A stretch of DNA of 64,000 nt. Source: Phlebiopsis flavidoalba (taxonomy: Eukaryota > Basidiomycota > Agaricomycetes > Polyporales > Phanerochaetaceae). The position numbers and the translations under genes are program-made. Positions 56,041 to 64,000 of this stretch are shown here, piece by piece. Position 1 is the first letter of the stretch, and every line of letters begins with the position of its first letter. The DNA lies in assembly GCA_035772785.1 (NCBI GenBank), contig JAOCPU010000029.1:1-64000 (forward strand). Reading direction: 5' to 3'. Below the pieces are notes generated by a model. That model was not told the origin of the DNA. It was given only the letters and a program-made list of their open reading frames with translations, and made no database searches.

Positions 56041-58315
56041 TTACCGCCAGGTGTCGTTCTCGGTGAACGTGCCCGAGGCGGGGGTCGTGATCTGCATGTT
56101 GGGGGTCGGGTCCGACTCCCAGGTGACCTTGCGTTGTACTTGCGGATGTACTTGTACTGGATCGACTCCTGGCTCGCGGGGACGTTCACGGTGACTGCGG
56201 GGTGTCATTAGCTGTGTACTAAGAGAGGGGAGGAAGGGGCTTACTGGACCAGGTGGGGTAGTTCGCGGCGGAGGAGGATGAGCGCGTTGTCGGGGGGACC
56301 AGTTCTGGAGGCGCAGTCGACGGAGCCGGTGAGGTAGATGTTCTCATGCAGAGTTCATCAGCATCCTGTCAATAATAGGGATTAAAAAGTCACTGACCCG
56401 CCGTAGACGAGGTGGTGGCCTTGACGTTGAAGGTCACAGCGACGGTGCCGGAGCTGCCTCCGCCGGAGCCGCCAGAGCCAGAGCCAGAGCCGACGGAGGT
56501 GGCAGCAGGTGGTGGGGACGGTGAGGCCGGCACGGCGCCCCACGAGGGCGCGGTGTGAAGCCTAGCGCGGGCCTGGAACGCGGTGAGGGCGGGGGGAGGC
56601 GTAGGACCAGGTGAGGTCGGACGCGGAGGTCTGCGCGCCGGAGCTCTTGACGTACTGCTCGGAGAGCGCGCCGGTGCTGGGGGGTGTACTTGGCGGACGA
56701 CGCCCGACGAAGCCGTCGGCAAAGGTCTTTGATCGCGCGGTCGTGAGCGTCGTGTAGGTCGCGGTGGAGGACGCGTAAGTGCCAGGCGGTGGTGACGGAG
56801 GACGAGAACTGCTGGAAGAAGGGCAGCGAGTACGGCGGTGACGTTGAGCGAGCCCTGGGCCTTCCAGACGGTGAGCGCGGTCGTAGAGCTGCTCGGCGCG
56901 ACGGCGCAGGCGTGAGGACAATTGGTTACCACGGGTTAGCCGGAGTAGTACTAAGTCCCTCGTAGGTCTTAGCGGCCACACACGGTGGCGACGGCGGCGT
57001 TGGCGGCGATTGCCGGAGTTGATCGAGTAGATGGTCGCGGAAGGCGTCGACGTAGACCTGAGGTTCGAGAGCGCCTTGTCCGAGCACGGCTGGAACGTCG
57101 CCGCGTCGCAGCCCGCCGCCGCGTCAAAACGTGTGGATCGACGTCAGCACCGTGTTCGCGTCGCGTCCCGAGCGGCACCCGCCGCCGTGTTGGCGGTCAC
57201 GTAGCCGCCACCCCCGGTCGGGTTCAGTAGCTCTATATAGATGGCAGTCAGCGATCGCCCGCCATGACACACAACACCGAGATGCACGCACTGGAGGAAG
57301 CACAGGACGTTGGCAGCCCTGGGTGGTGTAGCCGCTCCGCGACGCACACGCGACGTCCTGGCCGATCTTGGAGGCCAGGGTCGCGCCCTCGCGCAGGGCA
57401 CGGTGCGGAACGGCGAGTTCGTGCCAAGAACGAGTGACGAGTTGACCTCCTTCCCAACAGATCGAGCTAAACAAGTCCGATCAGATCCACATTACGATCG
57501 CAAGTAACACGGCGGCACCCACTACCAGTCTTGATTCCAGTTTTGCTAGAGACGTAGTCGAGGTCGAGCTTGATGACGGGCCAGAGGGTGCTCGTGACAT
57601 AGCTGCTGTTTGCCCGTTCGCACGCGTAATCAGGTAGTGGCGGTAGTTGTACCGTAGTTGATGATCGCGGTTTTCCGCACCGCTGGTCGGCTACGTGAGG
57701 GCGGGGGCCATCTGCGTGCACGGGGTCAGCTGTACCTACAAGGGGGGGGGGCGCACTCTCGGGGGCGGGGGGAGGGGAAAGCAGACAGCAGTACTGACCA
57801 CGCTGGGGGCGGCCCCACGCGCCGGTGAACGCGCTCTCAGTCGATGTTGAACTTGGGCTCGCCGAGGCCGCCGGAGGATGGACGGTGCCGGACGGGTTCG
57901 AGTGGACCTGCTGGAGGATCCGTCTGCGACGAGACGTACTTGGTCGAATGAGCGTGCGGAGGGCTGCTGTCCGCGCCGCTCGTGTACTGGTCGACGATCG
58001 CCTTGAACACGAGCGCGGAGTCACGCGTCCAGGTGTACAGGTAGTCGGGGTTCGACGAGCTCGGGCTCGCGACGACGATACCCCGCCTGCAATTGCATTG
58101 TCAGCACTGTCGTTCAACAGCGACAGAGACACGCAGCGCGACGCACCTTGCACCCTGCGACTTGGAGCCGCTAGGGGCCGATGTTGGCGAGGAGGCCCGC
58201 CTTGGCGATGGGGGACTCGGGTCGCGGATGTGTACGAGTCGACGGAGCTCGACTGAGCTAAACGACGAGGAGATGAAGGCGGCGGAGGCCGACGAACACG
58301 GTGAGCAAACGCCAT
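56041..58315 (-). CDS. Glucoamylase (GH15) with C-terminal CBM20 starch-binding domain, frameshifted
   Basis: Secreted exo-acting 1,4-alpha-glucosidase that releases glucose from starch. Minus-strand ATG at 58315. SVDSYIA-like and [12 protein letters not shown] open the mature enzyme. Then [20 protein letters not shown] (about 58000-58050), GLGEPKFN and [14 protein letters not shown] (about 57790-57870), a catalytic-domain signature. Next is the DLWEEV...SSFFT region (badly shifted, about 57430-57470), [43 protein letters not shown] and [20 protein letters not shown], then [12 protein letters not shown] and [16 protein letters not shown] Gly/Ser linker ([14 protein letters not shown]) leads to CBM20: [54 protein letters not shown] and [12 protein letters not shown] (56041). 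Introns are short. Around ten one-base shifts, but every block is present and in order. Confidence 0.9.
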
Positions 58316-59424
58316 GGCGGGGCTAGGCTGAGCGACGGAGTGCTGCTTGATGGGGTCGTTGGGTCCTCAGCCTCCTCCCCTTGCCCTTTTATACCTCGCG
58401 ACGCGTCCTTTGTTCTGGAAGTCGGACTTGTGGGACTCTGGACTTGGAACGCACTTGGAACGCACACAGACGTAGCACGAGCTTGCAGCAGCGACGTAGG
58501 CGGTCAGCTGGCCCGCGGCCAACCAAATTTGCGCTTTGCCACCAACGCGCGCGGATCCTGCGGGCGTGCGTGGAGGCCGCGATGGAAGGTCACTGGGCCC
58601 CTTTTCCCCGTGCGACTGGCTTCTCCGACGGCCCGCCATGCGCGTCCTCGCTCGGCGCACGCGCGCACACGCGCACACGCGCGCTATGCACACTCAACGC
58701 AAAAAGAAAAACAAAGAGGAAAAAGATGCGAAACAGTGGGTCAGAAGGCGCAAGGGCCACCAATCAGATACGCGACGGCGGCGTCGTTTCTACCTCAACT
58801 GCCATTCCGGGACGTTCCCCCGCGCGACTTTGCCAATGTCGGTCTTGCCCCAAACGGGGGGGTGCGTGCAGCGCCGCGGCCCCGCGGTGGCACGAACTGC
58901 CCCCGGGGGCCCGTGGACGTGGACAGTGCGCTCGCTCGTCCGTCTTGTGGCCCCCTTAAAACATTGCGGCGGCGCGCGCAGCGCAGGCCCGGTGACAGGG
59001 GCAGAGGGACGGGGGTACACGAACGCGCGCCATGCTATTGCACCACACCACACTTTGCTACAACATTAAGAATGGAACGCTGGGCACAAACAATATGTAA
59101 ACAGCGGGGAGTAGCAAGCGACCAGTAGATAACAAAACAGAAAGATCCAATCGTGCCAGAACGACCCCGGCGGACGCCAACGACGAGCCAGGGACACACA
59201 GGGGGGGGGGGGCTCATGGGATCTCATGGCGCGAAATTGGCATAAATTAGCGGCGCTGCGACGCCGCGTCCCTCGTCGCTCGCGCTCGACGGCGGAACGA
59301 GTACTCATGCCGACGACGGCGCCGCCGCGCAAACGGGGGGCGCCCGGTGCTGGTCGGCTGCCGTCGTGCGTGTACGCGTCCCCTCCGTCCGCGAGGCGCA
59401 CGGGCACGATGCAAGCGGAGCTCG
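58316..59424. other. Promoter of glucoamylase and GC-rich flank
   Basis: No gene recognised. The first 80 bp carry the glucoamylase leader and TATA box. Downstream there is a CACACGCG simple repeat (58660-58690) and runs of C or G (for example 59199-59211). Long frames here are products of high GC. Confidence 0.45.
58387..58393 (-). promoter_or_regulatory. TATA box of the glucoamylase gene
   Basis: TATAAAA on the minus strand, 72 bp before the ATG at 58315, followed by a C-rich leader. Confidence 0.65.
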
Positions 59425-59990
59425 TCAAACGGCTCCAAACTTTGTGCTAATGTCCGGGGGGACCATCGTGAGCAATATCGAGTCCTTTGGCGTGTGCGTC
59501 AGCGAACGTGCGGGGGTGGAGTCTAGAGGGGCTGGGCTGGGCTCCACGCGGATGTAGAGAGGCCGCCGGCCTTGAGGGGGCCTGGGATCGACACTGTCCT
59601 CAAGGGGGCGATTCTGATCTCGCCCACGAAGGAGATGAAGTCGGGGCCCGTCGGACTGGGCCGTGCACGGGGTCAGCTCACTCGCAATCCCCGAGAGGCG
59701 ATCTAGAAAAGAAGGGCGGACGCACTCCACGGGCGAAGGCGCCCCTGCCGATGCACGCGACGCGCCATGTATGTCCGTCTTGGTCCCGAAGACGGTCGTG
59801 GTTCCTGGGCGCAAGGGTCCACATAACCTTTCCGTGTGCGCGCCGAAGGTAAGGGAGGGCAGGCGCCGCACCCGCGTACGTCGACGACGCTCTGCCCGCA
59901 AGCAGCCGGATCGCCGTGTGCTGCCTTGGTGCGCGGCGAGCAAGCGACGCGGTGTGGGGGCCCGTACCTGCAAATGAAACGCGTGGCCAT
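59425..59990 (-). CDS. Arrestin-like protein, C-terminal part
   Basis: Minus-strand frames that resemble the fungal arrestin-like fold. TTVFGTKTD is followed, one base shifted, by WRVACIGRGAFARG. Then GVRPSFLDRLSGIASELTP, DFISFVGEIRIAP, a GPLKAGG loop and DSILLTMVPPD near the end (stop at 59425). GTKTD...WR and FxSFxGEI followed by a GG loop are patterns I associate with this family in Agaricomycetes, but I cannot verify by search. No N-terminal half is evident directly upstream. Possible role: adaptor in ubiquitin-dependent trafficking of membrane proteins. Conservative reading: unnamed gene fragment. Confidence 0.4.
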
Positions 59991-62900
59991 GCGTGAAGTT
60001 TAAGGTGCTTACGAAGAGCTAGATAGGCGGGTGTGGAACGGGATCGCGCTCGCCCAGCCGCGAACTAAGCGCGCCGCGGCTCAGGGAATGTACGAGCTGC
60101 ATGCACGACCGCATGCGCGGACCCATACACATTAGCTTAGGGCGGCGCGGGGCAGGGGGGCGCAGGGGGACAGGCTTGCCTTTGTGATGTTATTACCGTC
60201 ACCGCTGACCGGTGCGCGCGGGGATGCGGCCCCTCGAAGCAGCTGCCATTCGGGGACTCGACTGAACGCCTGTCGCGCAATTCGCGGAGAGGACCATGTG
60301 CGCGGGGTGGAAGCGGCGCTGCGGGCCGCGAGCGGCGGTAGTACAGCTATCTCCGTGGGAGCCGACGAGCTGCGCAAGGGTGCGTGAGGCACGTGCGGCG
60401 CGCCCGGTTCGAGCGATAACGCACGCAGCTTTGTGTCGCGTCGATCACAAAAAAAGGAGAGGACGGCACGCACCAATCTAGTTTGCGGGCTTTCGGGAAG
60501 AACGTGCTCGTCGGCCTTTTTGCACGAGCCCCGGTCGACGGCTTGCACTCGAACGGACGTAGGTCACCGTCGCGCGGAAGCTGGCATGCCACGTCAGGTG
60601 TACTTCGTGCGTCGCGGAGCGCCTGGAGACCCCCCCCCCGGTACGGCGCATGTGGGTGTGAACGAGGGCCGCCCTCATATTCGTACCGACGATGATTACG
60701 CACATAGGGTGTCCATTTGCCGTCGTTAAAGGTTGCGGGCAGTTCGCGAGCCCGAACTCGAGCCGGGGCGGACAAGGTCCGGCGTCCCTGTCGCCTCTGC
60801 TCCAGAGGGGGGGCACGGGGGGTACGCGACTGCGACGCGTGAGAGTCCTGGGCGGGTGACACCGTCCCGAGGGGGACCGCACTTCCGTGCGATTTCCTGT
60901 CAGTCGGAGGGCGGTTGCCCTTGATCTGGACAGCGCACACCATCATGTCGCCTGCATCCGGCGGCCCGCACACTCACCACACACAGAGCCGGACGCCGAC
61001 CGTTGATCTCGGACTGGGTGTGCGTGCACGGCCCGTGTCTCGGCGGCGGCGGGAATCAAAAATGCGTACTCAGTGCGCCTCGATGCGAGGTGGACAAGTC
61101 TGTGGGCCGTACGTGGAGGCAAAGCGCACGGCGTGCCCGTGCTGTACCTGGTGTCGACAAGCCCGCATGTGAAGCCCGCAACCGCCCTTGTGGTCGTCTT
61201 GCCACGAACTCGCCAGTGCGGGCGGCGCGCGCGGGATGGTTCACCGCGAGGCGCTGCTCGTCCGCGTGCGGCTCCGCCGAAGTAGGCAGGGAATGCGCGG
61301 CAGCGCGGGCGCCCACGGAGTAGCTTGGGAGCGCTGTCGTCGACATAGAGAGGCAGAGGCAAACAGGGGCCCCGTCGCGCGCGCGGAGTGTGGCCAGCGG
61401 GGCCTGTGCGTGGGGCGCTGCGCGCGCCGGCGGAAAAACGTCTGCTGATAGTGGCAGGCTCTCACATACGCTCCATCCCCGGCCCATATGGCTCTCATCA
61501 CCCGCCTGGCGCCGCTCCGCCGTTCTTCCCAGCCGCGGCGCTGCCCGCTGCCCCTCCGCACCCCGCCGTGCCCCGAAGCGACGAGTGTGGGACGGGCCGT
61601 CCCACGCGCCCCGCGCTCTCCCACTGCGCACCCCTGGCGACCTCCGCGCGCGACGGCGCCCGCCGCGTGCGCGCACAATAGACGGCTGCCGCGTTGATTA
61701 CGCCGCCAAGGAGCAGCCCTTCGGACGTTGTACCAATCGCCCAGAGCCTGCTCGCGACATTGGTGACGACACCGCTCGGCGCGTTCAGGGCGAAAGCGCG
61801 CAGCAGGGGCCCCGTCCGTCGCTGCCAGCGATGCTCGAGCGCAGCCGCCCACCCCCCTCCTCCCACCGCTTGCCACCACTGGGCGAACGCCAGCATCACA
61901 CCCCACGCAAGAGGACCCCCACAGTCCCACGTCCCACATCCCCAGTCGCCCCACCGCCGCCCCGCACGGCGCACCCCCGCGGACGGACGGCCACACCCGG
62001 AGCCCCAATTGCACCCGCCCCGCAGCCGGCGGCGCGAGGTTCGCGGCTGGGCGCGCTGTAACTTTGTTTAGAGCCGCACCGCGTGCCATCGCGCAACCGC
62101 TGCTCCTGGCCGTCGGTGACACCGTGCGTGCGTATTTGTGTGTCCGTCTCGATCGCCTGGCGTCGCCGCGGCACCACGCCCTTGGTAAGATTCAGTCGCG
62201 CGAGCCTAGCGGTGCCCGCGGTTGCCCGCCGTTGCCGCGCTTCCGGGGTTTGCCCGCGCGCTCGCGTGTGGCGCGGGGGCCCCGATGTGGGCAGTTCTGG
62301 GCGGGGTTGCGATAGAGAAAGGCTACAGGAGATTTCTCGGGGTTGCATGTGAGTTATGTGGCGCATGAGTGTTTTCTAATTTCGTTGGGTCGTGGTACAT
62401 GTGGAGCCAGGTAAATATCTCTCGAGTTTGAATTGTGGCGCAATGAGATGGCTTTAGCAGGAACGAGAAGGTGGCCGGATGGCCGTCTGAGGGGACAGAC
62501 CATGCTTTGCTTCTAGATACGTTTTGGAACTGTCACTACTGAGTTGCTGGGACGAACGAACAATCCTGAAAACACCGAAGGTCGCGTGCAAAAGAAGTAC
62601 TTGCAGAGGGACATGTGTCAAGAGTGCTGGGGAACCGGTCGAATCGAGAGTAGAGAACAAGAAAGGAAGGCGAGACCTTCTGCCTTCATTTCATATTGGG
62701 CGGACGTTGGCACAGCGCACTTCACTTCCGTGCACACCGAGGAGCGCACACTGCCGTCGCTCAGTTGTGTACTCCCGCGCCAACCAGGCTACATCTCACC
62801 TCATGACACCAGCTACTCGATCGTTGTATATATATGCGCGCATATAACGGCAAACAACCCGTTCAATACAGTTCGAGCAATGTATTGAGCGTAACGGAGG

Positions 62901-63176
62901 CGCATCAGTCAATTAAAACAAATGAGCTGAGACACTGCCGCGAACGCTATTTCGAGCCGATTCCGCGCTTTCAGTGTTATGAACGCTGGCATAAAATGCC
63001 GGTGATCTAGAGTTTACGATACGCGAGCTGGAAAACGCGGTTAATTGAGTTCAGCTGCGGAGGATTATTATTATGCTACAAGGATGGAATACATATCATT
63101 GAGGGTCATTTCTTTGGAGAGTCTATGTGCGCGGTAAACCAAGCGAGATTAAATAAGTTATGGCATGCATGCCTTC
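59991..63176. other. High-GC region, genes not resolved
   Basis: About 3.2 kb of very GC-rich sequence full of overlapping ORFs, the longest 61241-62122 (minus, 293 codons) and 61390-62061 (plus, 223 codons). The best candidate for real coding is a minus-strand frame within 61498-61974 (LAWGVMLAFAQWWQAV, LLRAFALNAPSGVVTNVASR, LLLGGVINAAAVY), which has hydrophobic segments suggestive of a membrane protein. I do not name it. 62350-63170 is less GC-rich and holds nothing recognised. Confidence 0.35.
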
Positions 63177-64000
63177 TCATGGTTCCGACATGTCTGACAC
63201 AGTGACGACTCCAGAGCCGCCGTCGTACGTCTCGGTCGTGAGCCGGATCGGAATGCGCTCGACGAACTCGGGATAATTGGCCCTCAGCGCGCTCGGATGG
63301 AGGATGCTCAGCACCAGCGAAATCCTGCGCATCCGTTATCAGCGACCCAGCGAATCGAGGATAACGAGCACGCCACACACACCGTAACTTTGACGCCCTT
63401 CGCGACGAACCCCCCCGCACCGGACTTGTTCCCCCTCCGGGATAACCACACGTGCTTTCCGACCACACCACCGCGTCGTACTCGCGCCGCGCATCGAGCA
63501 CGACGCCCGCACGCGAGCGCCTTGCTCGCCGACAGGTCCGTGCGCTCCGCGGGCAGCTGCGACAGGCACGCCCCAGAGCACGTCCACCTGCGTCGCGGCG
63601 CACGACCTGCATTTTTTACGCGCACACGGGCGCGAGCGCGGCGGTCAGGCAGCTGAAGAACTGCGGTTGTTGGGTGGCGGAGGGCGCGCCGTCGGTCAGC
63701 GAGGGCGAGTCGAGCGGGTGGAAGCTCTCCGGGCACGTCGCGCGGCATGCGGCGTACCCGCGCGAGCACGTCCTCGCGCGCGCGCAGGCGCAGCACGAAG
63801 GGCAGCGGCTCGCGCGCGCGGAGCACACCTGCGCGTGCGGGATGTACAGCTGTAGGGGTCCGTGTGTATGTGAGTTAATCGGGGAAACTAGTGCACCCCC
63901 CACGCACCTCCACGCCGATGTTGTCCCTTGGGGGGCCCCGCCGCGCCTCGATCGTGTGTACGTGAACACCGTCTCTGTTCCGGGGACTCGTCGGCGTCTT
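63177..64000 (-). CDS. Arrestin-like protein, partial at the window edge
   Basis: Runs off the right edge on the minus strand; the N terminus is outside. FTYTIEA-like residues are followed by an intron and LQLYIPHAQVCSARAS, PLPFVLRLRA, HPLDSPSLTDGAPS and a CGVVLDARREYDAVVW segment. Then a GGFVAKGVKVT strand (about 63395-63420), an intron, ISLVLSILHPSALRANYPEF and VERIPIRLTTETYDGGSG, ending SDMSEP-stop at 63177. The final PIRLTT strand and the GGF-x-AKGVKV strand match the pattern of the fragment at 59425-59990, so the two look like paralogues. Family call is from remembered patterns only, without a search. Confidence 0.42.

Noticed and set aside
61241..62122. 293-codon minus-strand ORF and 223-codon plus-strand ORF on the opposite strand
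   Set aside because: Both lie in very GC-rich DNA where stop codons are rare, overlap each other and have biased Ala/Arg/Gly/Pro composition. Not supported as genes.
1..64000. tRNA, rRNA or other structured RNA genes
   Set aside because: I looked for B-box (GGTTCGANNCC) and rRNA-like blocks on both strands and found no convincing match; a covariance search would be decisive.

Overview
The window looks like nuclear DNA of a filamentous basidiomycete, most likely an Agaricomycete. Reading frames are broken by many short introns of about 50-60 bp with GTRNGT donors and YAG acceptors. Several genes have TATA boxes (TATAAAA/TATAAAAA) tens of bases upstream of the first codon. The gene content is also fungal: GH15 glucoamylase with a CBM20 domain, RFT1, S10 serine carboxypeptidases, arrestin-like proteins and Ty3/Gypsy elements. 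GC content is moderate on the left and clearly higher from about 51 kb onward.

Layout: 0-6.6 kb holds two small non-autonomous elements that look hAT-like (64-485 and 4353-5028) on either side of a glutathione S-transferase gene (1526-2379, +). 6.8-18.15 kb is one minus-strand Ty3/Gypsy retrotransposon with recognisable LTRs (6797-7258, 17615-18150), a deleted pol with chromodomain tail, and an extra ORF after integrase. A 2.46-kb element with inverted terminal repeats (11874-14332) is nested inside it. 18.9-24.9 kb carries a kinase-like gene, a small unknown gene with a duplicated motif, a small multi-exon gene and a queuosine-salvage (Qng1/DUF2419) gene. 25-26.3 kb is an unidentified minus-strand multi-exon gene. 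26.8-39.3 kb is a head-to-tail array of four S10 serine carboxypeptidase copies, with two unidentified minus-strand coding stretches between them. 39.4-41.2 kb is RFT1 (minus). 44.5-45.4 kb is a CCCH zinc-finger gene and 48.1-49.7 kb a PA-domain/RING-H2 E3 ligase (both minus). 51.4-53.2 kb is a tandem array of about 160-bp repeats. 54.6-55.2 kb is a third element of the same design as the first two. 56.0-58.3 kb is a secreted glucoamylase. 59.4-60.0 and 63.2-64.0 kb carry two arrestin-like fragments.

Almost every recognisable gene, including single-copy housekeeping ones (RFT1, Qng1), carries scattered one-base frameshifts, and the two LTRs differ mostly by one-base gaps. I read this as largely uncorrected indel error in the consensus rather than wholesale pseudogenisation, so most genes are given as CDS spans with the breaks described. 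Gene spans are outer limits and include introns. No operon-like arrangement is expected. The only clear functional groupings are the tandem carboxypeptidases and the secreted/secretory-pathway proteins (glucoamylase, carboxypeptidases, RFT1).
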